A stretch of DNA of 64,000 bases from contig OZ020196.1 in the NCBI GenBank assembly GCA_963971165.1, positions 2,633,734 to 2,697,733 on the forward strand. Reading direction: 5' to 3'. The translations under genes and the position numbers were made by a program. Below, piece by piece: positions 47,248 through 58,973 of the stretch (positions within the stretch are counted from its first letter, which is position 1; each line of letters starts with the position of its first letter). Under the pieces are notes generated by a model, which had not been told where the DNA came from, searched no databases, and saw only the letters and a program-made list of their open reading frames with translations. This DNA is from Philopedon plagiatum. Taxonomy: Eukaryota; Arthropoda; Insecta; Coleoptera; Curculionidae.

Positions 47248-47775
47248 GTTAATATAATATTTTTATTTCTATTAATGACAACTAAAATCCCAATTAGTTG
47301 TTTTGTAAATTACAACAGAAAATTAATGTCTTTTTTATTATTATTTTTTAAAATTCGTTATTATAAATAGCATAATTATAAATCATTAATCACAACTACA
47401 TTATACTAATTTTGTTTTTGTGATGGCCGTCTGTTGCAAGTTGTCGAGGAAGACCGTTTAATACGGTACACGGCCGCCTGCGATAATAGATGGAAAATTA
47501 GATTTAAATGTAAATATCTCCGTTATGATTAATTTTAGCGATATGTAGTAAAAGACAAATTTTGTTTAGAAGTTCACCCTCCATCAAAAGCAGATATAGG
47601 GCAATCCATTAAAAAATGTTTGTTAATATCACGTGATTCCGATGTTCAATTGTTTTTTTGACATCAGCATAATAATCAGCGTCAAAAATACACTGCTTTG
47701 CTAATTTAGTCGAATTCGTAGCTCTTATAATAAGAAAGTGAGCAATAGTGCCGACTTCATTTTGAACAGGCTGTA

Positions 47776-49369
47776 TAACATAACAATAGAAACAAACAAA
47801 CAAGGACCTAGGCTAACCTAAGCTAACACTACCACACAAATAAAACGATAAGTAACGAACTTTTACTCAAACAAACCCACATAAAATTACTTCCTGTGCT
47901 CAAACTGTAAGCCGAGTAAGCCGTTATTGTCTAAACATTTTCTACATCTCTTTTCCACATTTCATAGATCATTATAAATATGCAGACTTACTTTTGTCAG
48001 GGCAAGTCTAAATTGTCTTTGAAGATCGCTAATGTTATTACTTTGAATTTTATATCTACATTGTAGCGGTTCGCTACAACGTTATGTAAATTTAATTATA
48101 AATTATCATATTAATTTAAAACATTTAATTTTAAGTTAATACATCGGTACGGCCTAGTTATCTAGCGCATTCGCCAGAAATATATACAAGTTAGTACCGT
48201 AGTTCTGAATTGATTTATGATGCTAAAAATATCATGAAAAATTAATAAAATGGAGTTTGCGTATCTCTTCTTTCACAGAAATTTAGTTACTTAGGTTAAT
48301 ATGCATATACAATGTAGTTTCTGAATGCTATCCTTTCTTAACTTGGAATAAATCAATATCGAGGTACCACTCAGAGTGTTCCGAACGAGATATTCAAAAA
48401 GGCTTCTTTCCTGTTGCTAATAGAGACACTTCCTGCGAGTCCGTGTGTCGAGTGTGGTGTTTTACACACGAAAACCATCCCTTACCCAGAATGGGCTTTT
48501 GTATCTTAAGTTTTTTGTTATAGAATGGTTCTTTCGCGCCTTAAGATATTCTATTACCTTATTAACAATTTTTTTGGACACTGTGCTGATGCTGAATGGT
48601 GAAGAGTGTATATTAGTCATATTCCTCCATGCCTTCATTCTTCATTCAGTTCTTTCATTAGAATATGCCTTTATCTACCTTCTTCAGAAATTCCGGTCAA
48701 ACATTTATGGATCTTTTCCTGCCAAAGAATTATGCTGATAGCAATGGCTAGTATATTCCATGTATTTGTATGAATTAACATCAATCATATATGATCTGCC
48801 ATACTTTAAATAGTTATTTTTATCTTTATACTTTATATGCGTATTATTACCTAATTTAAAATGATATTAATTTCCTAAATTATTCTCTTATGTAAAACTT
48901 TTCCGATTTGATATTAGTGTTATATTTTTTTGTGCGTGTCAATTTGATTGATCAATCAACCATTCGGATGCGTAGTTAAGTTGGGGTGGGGTATTTAAAA
49001 ATTGAAATTCTGCAAGAGTTAATTTTTTTAAATTTTATAAATAAGAATAGTATACTAAGTACTGGAAATTAAATTTAGTCAATGTTAATCTGCTTTTTAT
49101 TTTACCATCCTCTTTTCTAAGAGTTCATCTCCCAGTCTGGGGGTTCTTCTTCACTTAAAGCAAGTTCTACAGACTGGGTGGCGCCTTGTTAGAAAAGTGA
49201 ACCACACTACTAACTCATAACCTAGTGCTCACCGATGAACAGCTGCCGTCGCTGGAACGTTCAAAAGTATTATGTATTATATATTACTATATGATATATT
49301 TGATTCTTGTGAAAAAAAAACCCTGACAACATATATATGGTTCTTTAAAAAAAAACAGAAAAAAGTTCA
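47776..49369. other. No recognised gene
   Basis: AT-rich. TGTAGCGGTTCGCTACA at 48063 is a palindromic TG start like an LTR end, and TCTACA at 49166-49171 followed by TGGCGCC could be an LTR end and primer site, but no second LTR or gag-pol was found. A 97-codon frame at 48445-48738 has no known domain. Confidence 0.3.
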
Positions 49370-50073
49370 TTGGGAGAACGGGCTGGCCAGCGAACGGGTC
49401 CGTTGGCGCCTATCCAATTTTCACCAAAATTTTGATTAAGGATTGCTCTTACTCTCAGTGAATTGCTGCATGCGGAGCCCCATCCTGCTGGAAATAAACA
49501 TTATTCATATCCCCTGCTGCAGGAATGATGTTTTTCTCCAAAAACTCAATATAGAGATTTGTTCTCAGATCTCCCCAAAAATCCTAAAGTAGACTCAAAT
49601 TTTCCTTTCCGTGTAAATGTGAGGTGTGGGTTGTGGTTAGCCCAATATAAATTATTATTACAGTTAGATACTCCAACACTGGAGATATAGGCCTCATCCG
49701 TTCCTATTATTTTTCTAAAAAAATTAACATTTTGTCGATACTGTTCCAAATACCACAAACAAAAAACTCTTCGCCACTCAGCATCTTCAGGATGTAAATT
49801 TTCAACCTTCCTATATCGGTACTGCCAAAAATTATGGTTAAAAAAATATTTTCTTTTTGTTGACTTCAATGCTTTCCTTAATTTCGCGCGATGATGCAGA
49901 TGACTTTGCTTCTATATTTTCTTTATTATATTTTTTCCGCCTAGATTTGGAAAATGACCCGATAGTTTGCAAATCTTGTTCTAGCTTTCTAAACATTTTA
50001 GGAGCCGCTGCCTTCGCAGTCAAAAATTACCTTCCAAAGCATTCACGTACATAAATTTTACGTTTTGACATAA
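49370..50073 (-). pseudogene. Mariner-type DDE transposase, degenerate
   Basis: On the minus strand, from MSKRKIYVRECFGR near 50073 (stop, then LTAKAAAPKMFRKLEQDLQT), a helix-turn-helix region leads to NFWQYRYRKVENLHPEDAEW, RRVFCLWYLEQYRQNVNFF, the first catalytic Asp in GTDEAYISSVG, NHNPHLTFTRKGKFES, and, in another frame, FLENTIPAAGDMNNVYFQQD-like codons with the second Asp near 49500. The C-terminus continues to about 49370 (RRQRTRSLASPFS on the complement). Stops and frameshifts make it inactive. Confidence 0.78.
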
Positions 50074-50499
50074 ATGCCTCGATTAGGAGTCAGTAAAACA
50101 ACGTGGTCGAATAACAACGAAATTATTTATAAATTAGGTCAACAAAAAAATTCTTTTAAAACATCACCATAAAAATTAGTTTTTCGTTTTAGTTCCTGCA
50201 ATTTTCCCTGTGAGCGCCACCCAGAACGAAATCCTGGCTACAGGCCTGGATTACTACTTTAATAACCAAGACTAAAACGTGATTATACATAAATGGTCTT
50301 TGACACATTCATCCAATGTTTCCAAATCTTACTTATCATTTTGCATGCGCATGTTTCAGCGCTTTTGCTTTCGATGCATTTGTCTAAAACAATCTATTTT
50401 TCAAATTGAAAGGATATTTTTTTAAAAAGCGTAAAAAGTGTGTAGTACCTATTAACGAAAAGGTAAATTACTTTGTAGTCGAACTGTTCAAAAATATAC

Positions 50500-50800
50500 A
50501 GGGTGTTTCATTTTAAAACACCCAACTTTGTGCGATATCTGAAAAAATATAATAGATGTAGAGGAACTAACTACGCCACAAAAAATGTTAAAACACTTTT
50601 TCTCTATCCCTAATATCTTCCGAGATATAGAGGCATGCCGAAATTGGCCAAATTTCAAAATCGCCCTGTAACTTGAAATCGAATCGAGGTAGCCATGAAC
50701 TATTTGCGTCATTAAATTCGATTTTAAAATCGAGCTCGAAGATGCATGGTTAAATTTTTCTATTTCTATCTACTATAGTTTCGCCAATATAGAATAAACG
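50500..50800 (-). repeat. Dispersed CAGGGTG repeat, copy 2 (inverted)
   Basis: Reverse complement of the repeat at 45220-45560, about 85% similar by eye (AAATTGGCCAAATTTCAAAA, GAGATATAGAGGCATGCCG). It starts with ACAGGGTGTTTCATTTTAAA. Confidence 0.75.
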
Positions 50801-51417
50801 TTATGTTTGGGTAATAGTTTGTTTTATTGACTATTAATCACATGCAGAAAGTCTTTGTCTTATTTTATCTAAACTTTATCTCAGCTTAGGTTCTGATTTA
50901 CTAGGCTGCAAGTTTAAGTCTTTTATAAAAACTGTGGCGCCCAGTTGCCTTGGAAAATCTAAACGAAGAGAAGGAAACGGGAAAATTAAAGACCTACGAC
51001 TCATAAATGCTCATGGCGGAAAGCTGTCGCGCACTTTTAGGGCTTTTATTAATTTAACCCCAGAACGCTGCATAATAATACATAATTTTTAACATTATAC
51101 TATAATTTTATAAAAATATGGATTTAATTCCTTATAATTTATCTGAAATCTTACATAAACAGCAGTTCTCCTATTACGCGTTCATGTAGGTTGATATTGA
51201 CCCCGCTTACAAGCAACGGCACGTGTTACGCGAGAAACCGGGAAAATTGAATAGCCAGGGAAGCGATCTTTCTGCCGCCTTCCTCTAGTTTTAGTTTGTT
51301 CGGACGAGTTTGCTTGGAAAGTTTTGCATATTTTAAGTGTAGGTATTTACGGACTTTTCTGTATTTCTGTTGTTCTTTTTTTGCAATGGAGGCGCCATCT
51401 TCTGTAAGTGTGGTATA
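50801..51417. other. piggyBac-like end and an isolated 5' exon-like sequence
   Basis: TTAA at 51054-51057 is followed by CCCCAGAACGCTGCAT, resembling piggyBac-type ends (compare CCCTAGAACGGTATCG at 5631). Downstream, ATGGAGGCGCCATCTTCT (51386-51403) is followed by GTAAGT, a consensus splice donor, so this may be the first exon of an element-borne or host gene. No continuation was found; a later MITE lies immediately after it. Confidence 0.4.
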
Positions 51418-52566
51418 TGGGCGCCCGCAGGGAGGGGCCAGGGAGGGCTATGGCCCCCCCTGAGTTTGTGAGATTGTCATACTTGGTACTTTTTGTTGGA
51501 CGAATTGCCAAATATCTATTATTTTTGTATTAAATAATATTTCTGTTTATGATAAATGTTGTATATTTTTCTGTTTGAACATCCTTACAAAGCTACGTAC
51601 AAAAACATCAATTAGGATATTAGGAATATTATTTAAATCCAGTCCTAACTGAATGCAACCGGCACGCCAACCAAATTTCTATAAATTTTCTGCAGCCTGC
51701 ATGTTTAGTTTATAAAGAAGTTTTTAATATGTTTTTTTAGTGTTCCGTGCTCGGTTTACTTCGGTGTCCATCCGTCCGTCTGTCACAAGCGGTTTTCTCT
51801 GAAACCATTGGACGTAAAAATCTGAAATTTAGCACAGAAATAGAGCGTGGTGGCCCAATTATAGACGTGAAATATAAAAAGTTGAATTTTGATTCTGGGT
51901 GTAAATTGAAATGGAAAAAATGAAAGCTTATTGAAGGACGAATTTAACAATATGATGTATTTTTTATGCGTTTTTTAAAACATTTTTCGGGAAAAACGCC
52001 TAAAAATTGCTGTCCCCCACCCTCATCACAAAAAAAAAAACCGCTCAGAAAAATCTGAAAAAAACCATGAACATTGAGAATTAGGTGTAGATTGAGCTGA
52101 AATTATCGAGATTGAAAAATTCTAGCGCGATCAATTGTTATAAGCAATTGAATTGTTTATTTTCTTATAAGTGCTGAACCTTTGGTTTTAGAGAAAAAGT
52201 TTCTTAACAAAAATATTTCCCATGACGTAGGGAACAACTTTTGTCCTTACAAATTTTTCAAAATTTTTAATTGGGCTCAGTCGAAACGCTCCCCACTCAG
52301 CTCCGCGAATACGCGATGTGATATGGCGTTGGTGCTGTCGGCGGCGGGTATTGCGGAGATGGGAGAAGATTGGGCCGCCAAGGTTTGCTCACGTTAAGGG
52401 GGGGGGGGCGGATGGCACGGAACACTAATTGTACAAGTATAGCTTGCACTTGACCGAATTTTTCTGATTTTAATTATTAGTGTATTTGCATAAATCACTA
52501 CAAATAGAATCTTTAAATTTTTTTTTTATTTTGCCCCGCCTGAGAAAAAAGTCTGCGGGCGCTCAT
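51418..52566. mobile_element. Transposon with GGGCGCCCGCAG ends
   Basis: GGGCGCCCGCAGGGAGGGGC at the left mirrors GCCCCGCCTGAG...CTGCGGGCGCTC at the right. The target duplication was not resolved. The interior has no gene and is itself interrupted by another MITE. Confidence 0.65.
51737..52428. mobile_element. Nested MITE with TTAGTGTTCCGTGC ends (692 bp)
   Basis: The exact 14-bp inverted ends TTAGTGTTCCGTGC...GCACGGAACACTAA enclose TCCGTCCGTCTGTCAC near the left end, similar to phrases in abundant insect repeats. The right interior (52270-52400) is G+C-rich. No coding region is supported. Confidence 0.75.
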
Positions 52567-53339
52567 GACTGTGAGGACAATAATTTAGAGTGTGTTTGTG
52601 TCGTATGTAGTTTATTAAACAAAGGATTATCTAGTCGAGTACAATGCTTTTTTAATTATTTTCAATGGTTTCCCCCCTTTATGATTGTCATCGCACGCCA
52701 CTGTAAAAATTGAAGATTAGTCAACAAGTGGAACATTTTAATCCACTCTACTGTCAGATGCTTTTACCAGGCTACAAAAGCAAGCGCGTTAACATCTCGG
52801 TAGAAAAGTAATATAAAACCGTCACTTTATCGCTCTTTGATGCGGATATTTTAAAACAGATTATCTTGGATGAGATGTTGTTCTCGCGAAATCCGTGCAA
52901 TAACTTTCACCCGCTGGCAAAAACCTTCATTTTATGCCCCTAGTCTTAACTATTTGAACATATAAACTATAAGCTATAAAACTTAGCGAAGTTTTATTGG
53001 CAAAACCCCCATAACTCCTATATTGAGCCATCCTTCATAGTTTAACCCTGCCACGCTATCACAACAATAAATTTGTATCTTGATAAAGGCAAACTTTGAC
53101 AAACTGTTCTTAGCATAATAGTTTGAATACGCACACACACACAGTTTAATTATCCAGCCTCCGGCTCGGATTGATGATAACAGCGATAATATAGAAATGA
53201 AGCTAGGTATTATTTTCAAACGGGCAGATCGGTAGAAATAGGTCCTTCATGTTTGCATGTTTAAATTTTAAATCTGCGTTCTTTCTTTCAGAACAGATCT
53301 TATTTTAATTAGGTAATGTCTTTATACTACCATATGGTA
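52567..53339. other. No gene; diverged repeat shared with 55.65-55.88 kb
   Basis: The stretch 53040-53230 resembles 55690-55870 in the same direction (ATCTTGATAAA, ACTTTGACAAACT, TTTGAATACG, GATAACA). No open frame is recognisable. Confidence 0.4.
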
Positions 53340-53801
53340 AAGTAATGTTGGTTGCTGAAAAATGGCAGTGAACGGAAACCTCCCAATGCGCGTTTGACAA
53401 TTGACGGGCACTCACCTGGAAGCGCGCGTCTTTGTGTACACATCTTGGAATAGCTAGGAACTAGAAACGCGCGTTTCAAAAATGCGCGCTTGAAAGCGCC
53501 CAGGGTGTACCAGCTGTAAGCGCGCTCTCCAACAGAAATCTCACAACGCGCGTTTGACAATTGACGGACACTCACTTGCAAGCGCGCGTATTTGTGTATA
53601 CATCTTTGGAATAGCTAGGAACTAGAAACGCGCGCTCCAAAGCGCTAGTGCGCACTAGCTGTAAGTGCGCTTTCAAATAGAAATCTCACAACGCGCGTTT
53701 GACGATTGATGGCCACTTGCCAGCGCGCGTCTTTGCGTCCACTAGGTAGGAACTAGAAACACGCGTGTCAAAAACGCGCGCTCCAAAGAGCCCAGTGTGT
53801 A

Positions 53802-54446
53802 TGGTCCCCGTCAACTATAACTCATAATCGTATAAAAACTGTTTTTTTTTTAAATGCCGACTGTCCAAGATATTTAGTCCAGGCAAATAGGTTTCCTGAA
53901 CCGTTTAAACAAATAATAAAATAAATTCGTTATTTGTACAAAACTATTATTTAAATTTATTGCAAAACAGTGTATTTAAATTAGCTTACACCTTTCTTTA
54001 GGCCTTTTGAACTTGCAAGGAAAACTAGAACACAATACAATACAATAGTTGAAAAATATAACCGATTTAGTATATGCGCCCGGACTAAAATTCTTATCTC
54101 GGCTGGCGATTTTTTGTTTGGGTACCAAGAATCGTCAGCAAAGATAAGAATTTTAGTTCAGGCGCATATATTAAATTAATTATATATTTTGACTATTGCA
54201 TTATTCTAGTTTTTTTTTGCAAGTTCAAAAGGTCTGAAAAAAAGGTGTAGGCTAATTCAAATTCACCGTGGCAAAAAACTTAAACAATAATTTTGTACAA
54301 ATACCGAATATATTGTATTATTTATTTAAACCGTTTAGAAAACCTATTCGCCTGGACTAAATACTGGCGATATCTTGGACAGTTAGCATTTCCAAAAATA
54401 AAAACCATTTTTTATACGTATATAAAATTATAGTTGACGGGGACTA
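53802..54446. mobile_element. TA-flanked fold-back MITE in the array (645 bp)
   Basis: TGGTCCCCGTCAACTATAA is mirrored by TTATAGTTGACGGGGACTA; the arms of about 310 bp meet near 54125 (CTCGGCTGGCGATTTTTTGT). Shared words include GTCCAAGATAT, GGCAAATAGGTTTCCT, CTTTTGAACTTGCAA and ATAAGAATTTTAGT. Flanks are TA. The arms are diverged by small indels, so it is not very young. Confidence 0.85.
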
Positions 54447-54461
54447 TACTAGCTGTAAGCG

Positions 54462-55124
54462 CTATTCACGATCTAAATCGATATCTTGGAAAGATCGATT
54501 TTTTCCAAATGAAAATCGATTTTTAAGAATCGATGTTTTACAGAATCGATTCAAATTTTGATATTTTAATACATATATGTGAATTCTAAAATTTAATTAA
54601 TAATTGGAAATTATTATTTATATTTTATTCTTTATAACGATACGGTCCCTGCGCCACGATCAAAACAATCCTAGTAAGAATTAGGAACGGAATGAGGAAA
54701 TAGTTAAACTGCGCTATCTAACATTTTCTAAAAAAAACTCAAATCTGAAAAAAAATTCGTTCAAAAGTTACCTATATTATTAATTTTCAATAAATTAGTA
54801 TGTTTTCCATGATAGTATTCTAAATTAAATATTTTCCCCTCCATACCCTTCTATAACTTAAAAATAAACATAAAAAAATCTATAATTTAAATATTTTCCT
54901 TTTTTCTTAAACTACAACTATACAACTATACCCAAAGAGTTTTAAATAGCATTGGTTTGGAATGGACGCTGTCTACTCTCCCGGCTCTCCTCTCCTATGC
55001 CAAAATTTTTCAAAAGATCGACTTTTTTAAAAGATCGATCTCTTAAGGCGATCTTAATAGTGAATCGATCACGATCTAAGATCGATTCGAAAAACCGATT
55101 TTTTTTAGATTTCGTGAATCCCTA
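54462..55124. mobile_element. hAT-like element with GATTCACGA ends
   Basis: The left end CTATTCACGATCTAAATCGAT and the complement of the right end TAGGGATTCACGAAATC are related; both ends are packed with ATCGATT/AATCGAT words, a typical subterminal repeat. The outermost left bases are diverged and the target duplication is unclear. No transposase. Confidence 0.65.
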
Positions 55125-55289
55125 CTGTATACATTTTTGGAATAGCTAGGAACTAGAAACGCGCGCTTCAAAGCGCCAGGGTGTACTAGCTGTAAGTGCG
55201 CTCTCTAATAGAAATCACACAACGCGCATTTAACGATTGATGGGCACCCACCTGCAAGCGCGCGTCTTTGTGTACACATCTGTGGAATA

Positions 55290-55443
55290 CAATCTCGGCG
55301 GTAGCATCTAAAGATTGGGCATTACCTGGATACTTTTATGTTCGGTGTTCGTAAGTCGTATGTTTTTATCTAAAATTTGGATGGACGAGCAGAATTCTAG
55401 TTGGGCGAGCGCCCAACCCTGCCCACCCATAGCACCGCCACTG
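55290..55443. mobile_element. hAT MITE (154 bp), intact
   Basis: The element from CAATCTCGGCGGTAGC to ATAGCACCGCCACTG is flanked by the exact 8-bp duplication GTGGAATA (55282-55289 and 55444-55451). It interrupts the phrase GGAATAGCTAGGAACTAG of the tandem array and is the unsplit relative of 42581-44147. Confidence 0.88.
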
Positions 55444-55510
55444 GTGGAATAGCTAGGAACTAGAAAAGCGCGTTTCAAAAATGCGGACTCCAAAGTGCTG
55501 TGTACAGGGC

Positions 55511-56039
55511 TGATAAATAACAATTTAGTGGAAAATAGTGCCAAAACTGGGGAACAAGAAAGTTTAGTTTGCTGCCTTGCATTTCTGGCTGACTCTTTTT
55601 CTCGCTGCTAGTTAACTAGCTTCGCGTAATCCACGCTAAAGCACCGTACATGTCTTATAGAAAAGTTGTTAATTAACCCTAATTTACTCCCGTTATGCTG
55701 TCACAGCGACATTAACATCTTGATAAACGTACTTTGACAAACTATTTGAATACGTACCTACACATAGTTTCGCAGTTTAGTTTCGAAGACAAGCCGATAA
55801 CACAGAAAATAAAGCAATTACTCGGCTGTTAAGACAAGCAAGGATAGTTTCCGTATAATATGTTTGCAATTTCAATGTCTTCTCCGTCTGGATGTCGGCT
55901 ACAAAATGGTGGCGCGTCGCGTGATAAGACGAGCGAAGTGGGTCGGAAGGAATGGCCTACTACCTGATAACAGGGCAACAAATCGTCTCAGTTATGTGGA
56001 GGAGAAATCGGAGAATAATGGAGGAGTTTTCGGGTATGG
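55511..56039. other. No gene seen
   Basis: Contains the diverged repeat shared with 53.0-53.2 kb; otherwise unassigned. The frame at 55864-56115 has no known domain. Confidence 0.35.
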
Positions 56040-56440
56040 GAGTTACAGTGCATTGCAATTTTCCGTATTGATTATTAGCAGACTCGGCACGTCCATAAGG
56101 TCATTTGGTCAATGACTCACCTAAATTTATTTTAAATGATCCACCTAATAATTTATTTTTTAAAACCAAACTTTTCTTTTAAAAAAGTGCAAGTTCCATG
56201 CGAAAACTCCCCAAGAAAGAATCAAGCCATCGTGGAAAGATATGCGGGCTGGGACGTATTTTAAACTGGCCTCATAGGTTTAAATGGACGATATAAATTC
56301 ATTACAACTAAGACTAAGAGAAAAACAGACATACGCGCTTTAGGAAGGTAAAAAGAGACAGAATTTGTCGACGGCCCACCAATAATATTGCGCCACGCCT
56401 ACTATGGAAATACACACACACACAGTCAAACCGCCCCGTA

Positions 56441-57252
56441 AAATATCTTCTTCTTCTTTGAGTGCCTATCCGTTCCTGATGTTGGCTATCAACCCAGCAA
56501 TCATCACTTTGTTGACTGCAGCGCGAAAAAGACCAGTGGTGGTCATTGCAAACCATGTTCTCAAGTTTTTCAGCCATGAAATTCTTCTTCGTCATGGTCC
56601 ACGGTGTCCCAGTATTTTTCCTTGTAGTATCTGTTGAAATAATTGGAATCTGTTCGGGTTTCTCATAATATGTCCAAGATACTCTAGCTTTCTAGACTTC
56701 ACCGTGATAAGTACTTCCTTTTCCTTGTTCATCCTTCACATCACCTCCTCGTTGGTAACATGATCGGTCCATGAACTACGCAGCAATCTGCGGTAAAGCC
56801 ACATTTCAAAAGCCTCCAATTTTTTGCCCGTAGCCTCAGTCAGCGTCCACGATTCGACCCCGTACAGAAGAACGGAGAACACATAGCAGCGCAGTAATCT
56901 TACCTTCGTTGTTAAGGTCAGATCTCTGCTTCCAAAAACATTTTTCATTTTTAAAAATATCGCCCTGGCCTTCTCTATGCGACATCGGATTTCCTGTGAG
57001 TGATCCCACTTGTCGTTGACGGTAGTTCCAAGATAGGTGTAGTTACTGACTCTTTCAATTTGCTGTTGACCTATTGATATTCTTCCCGGGGCAACTGCGT
57101 TTTTACTAATCACCATAAATTTTGTTTTATTGATATTTAGATCGAGGCCATATTGTTCACTTGTTTGCGCTACTTTGGTCATGATTTCCTGAAGATCTTC
57201 CTGGCTGTCCGCGAACACCACAGTATCATCCGCATATCTGATATTATTAATA
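56441..57252 (-). pseudogene. LINE reverse transcriptase 3' fragment (RTE-like)
   Basis: On the minus strand it begins at the catalytic IRYADDTVVFADSQEDL, then LDLNINKTKFMVIS, YTYLGTTVNDKWDHSQEI, LYGVESWTLTEA, EMWLYRRLLRSSWTDHVTNE and, after a stop, LEYLGHIMRN, ending in a (GAA)n-like 3' tail. It is 5'-truncated at the active site, the normal outcome of target-primed reverse transcription. TAAATAT-type words at both edges (GTAAAATAT and ATAAAATAT) look like the target duplication. I place it near the RTE/R4-type LINEs by motif style only. The 161-codon frame is well preserved but not a gene. Confidence 0.85.
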
Positions 57253-57458
57253 AAATAAATAAAATATACTCTTTCAAAACATTTGATTTGGAAAAAGCAA
57301 AAACTAATTAGGCAGCTAATATGCGCATTGTATTTGCATTGTATTAATGTATTATTAATTAGCGGTTAAACATAAAAAATTATAAATACGATATCAGCCA
57401 CGCTAGCGCTAGCCATCAAATATAACGGCATCGGACAGGTTTTCTTACATTACCAGCG

Positions 57459-57512
57459 TAGTCCAGAGGTTTTATCTCAGCGAGTTGACCAAGAGGTCGT
57501 GGGTTCGAGGCT
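57459..57512 (+). other. tRNA-like pol III promoter boxes (SINE head or tRNA relic)
   Basis: TAGTCCAGAGG (57459-57469) fits the A box TRGYNNANNGG and GGTTCGAGGCT (57502-57512) fits the B box, with 32 bases between. The surrounding GCGTAGTCCAGAGGTTTTAT has the look of a long-variable-arm tRNA, but no complete cloverleaf could be drawn. A SINE head or decayed tRNA is likely. Confidence 0.45.
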
Positions 57513-58070
57513 GTGTTGGGGTAGACTTTTTTAAAATTTTTGATATTTAAAAAATTAGATCGGCTCTAACAGGTGTATTGACAACAATTTAGCACTTGTT
57601 CCTCAATAAAATATTTTTAAAATTATTAGCAATCTCATATCTACTACAGCTGGCAGCCTGCACGTGCTTAGACAAAGATCGCATTACCACAGCTGCTAAG
57701 CTGTGGCATTACTATGTCTAGTCGCCAGTATTGTATTTATTAAAGAAAACGGAGTTTCGGCAGCGTTCCTAATTTTATTTTACGAATAATCATACTTTTA
57801 GCTCAGAATAAAACATATCATCCTCTAGTGAGGAGACGCTAAACGTATCAAAACGGGAAGCCGCTAACAATCTAGAGTACTAAAACACATAGAAAAAAGC
57901 CATAAACATCTAAAGTACCAACGTTCAATATACAACAGTACCTGTTTTATGATTTTTGCGGTGTTTATTTGTAGGTACATAATTTCTTGGCATAACTAGG
58001 CACATTATATTAAAAAACCTTCCTTAATTAAAAAAGTGTATTATCCTTGTAGCATTGATATCACTAGTTG

Positions 58071-58661
58071 CCCACAAAATTTTGACCCACCTGTAAAAAA
58101 GCTCACGGGCCGCGTCTGATTATTAGGACATCATTTAAGAAAATCTAAAATTATTAGTAGTAGAGGAAAGGAGTTTATCTGGAATGTTTTTTATCTACCC
58201 AGCAAACCCAGCCGGATCAAATTTGAATTGAATAAATGATTTTAATAGGGATCAAATAATTTGGTCCTCTAGAAGCATTTTTCCTCCTTGGATCTGTGAC
58301 CCCGAAACTATCTCTACCTCTAAAGGAAAAACTGAAATATTTGCCAAACAATTCGTCGCCAACTAACTTCCCTTATTCATCCTGACAATTTTCCGTTTCC
58401 AGCTATTACGTTACCCCCACAAAATGCCCGAAACAATATTTAAGAACAAGCAAATTTAAAAAAATTCTTGACACCAAAAAATCCTCCAGTCTTGATGGCA
58501 TATCAGCAGTGGTTCTAGAAAATGGTATCAGAACTTGCGCCAGTCTTTTCCCAACCTCCTCCAAACCGATCAGGGTCTTTAGTAAAATCAGGCGCAATAG
58601 ACGATCACATATCATTCTGCTTGCGTGCCCATCTTGTTGTTTGAGCTGTTTAGTTGGCAAA
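58071..58661. other. No gene seen
   Basis: AT-rich stretch before the Harbinger-like frame. Minus-strand frame 58406-58660 has no recognisable domain. GGTATCAGAACTTGCGCCAG-type LINE-like words near 58525 may be decayed retroelement sequence. Confidence 0.35.
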
Positions 58662-58973
58662 ATGAGTTCTATGGAAGAGGTATTTTTATTAGCTCTTGTA
58701 TTTGAAGAGGAGGAAAAAGGTCAAAGAAAAAAACGCGCCATATTTTGGATACATCCCATTAATTTATCTAGACAAACAGAAGGTGAATTTCAAACTTTAT
58801 TCAAAAAATTATTATTGGATAATGCACCATATTCTCAATACTTTCGTTTGTCACCTGAAAAATACAATACCCTACTAGATATTATTCACAATGATATCCA
58901 GCTGCAAAACACAAGATGTAGATTTCGACAGATCAGTTCAAAGCTTAGACAAGGAAAGAGAGGGGACGCGTAA
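58662..58973 (+). pseudogene. PIF/Harbinger nuclease N-terminal fragment
   Basis: The ATG at 58662 starts MSSMEEVFLLALVFEEEEKG, then FWIHPINLSRQTEGEF, QTLFKKLLLDNAPYSQYFRL and SPEKYNTLLDII. The basic patch followed by WIHPIN, GEF and YFR(M/L)SPE is the N-terminal signature of HARBI1-like PIF/Harbinger transposases. Homology ends near 58925, where a repeat (TTAGACAAGGAAAGAGA) begins; the DDE nuclease core is absent, so it is a fragment of about 90 residues. Confidence 0.75.

Larger units (their letters stand above)
45851..47775 (+). mobile_element. Mariner-type element with 0.4-kb TIRs
   Basis: ACAGCGTGTTCAAAATGAAG at the left mirrors CTTCATTTTGAACAGGCTGT at the right, and the arms continue about 400 bp (shared GTGCCGACTTCA, AATTGAACATC(C/G)GAATCACG, GGCGGCCGTGTACCGTATTA, TAATCATTAATCAC). 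The flank is TA. The left arm is cut by a hAT-type element. A transposase remnant lies between the arms. Confidence 0.85.
53340..55510 (+). repeat. GCGCGC-rich tandem array, broken by three insertions
   Basis: Units of about 150 bp start near 53376, 53535 and 53681 and share CACAACGCGCGTTTGAC, GGCACTCACCTG-type, AAGCGCGCGTCTTTGTGTA, GGAATAGCTAGGAACTAGAA and AGCTGTAAGCGCGCT. Further pieces resume at 54447-54461, 55126-55289 and 55452-55510 after a TA-flanked fold-back, a hAT-like element and a hAT MITE. The array is far richer in CpG than the rest of the window. It encodes no gene. Confidence 0.85.
56040..58070 (-). repeat. Long dispersed repeat, copy 2
   Basis: Inverted counterpart of 7205-8620. 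It lacks the hAT element found there, and carries instead a LINE fragment (56441-57252) and an extra segment (about 57346-57945) with a tRNA-like sequence. Confidence 0.75.

Noticed and set aside
48063..49171. Possible solo LTR (TGTAGCGG...TCTACA followed by TGGCGCC)
   Set aside because: No second LTR, no target duplication and only a 7-base primer-site match; insufficient.
50933..50950. TGGCGCCCAGTTG as a tRNA-Lys primer binding site
   Set aside because: The nine-base match is not preceded by a recognisable LTR and not followed by gag; likely chance.
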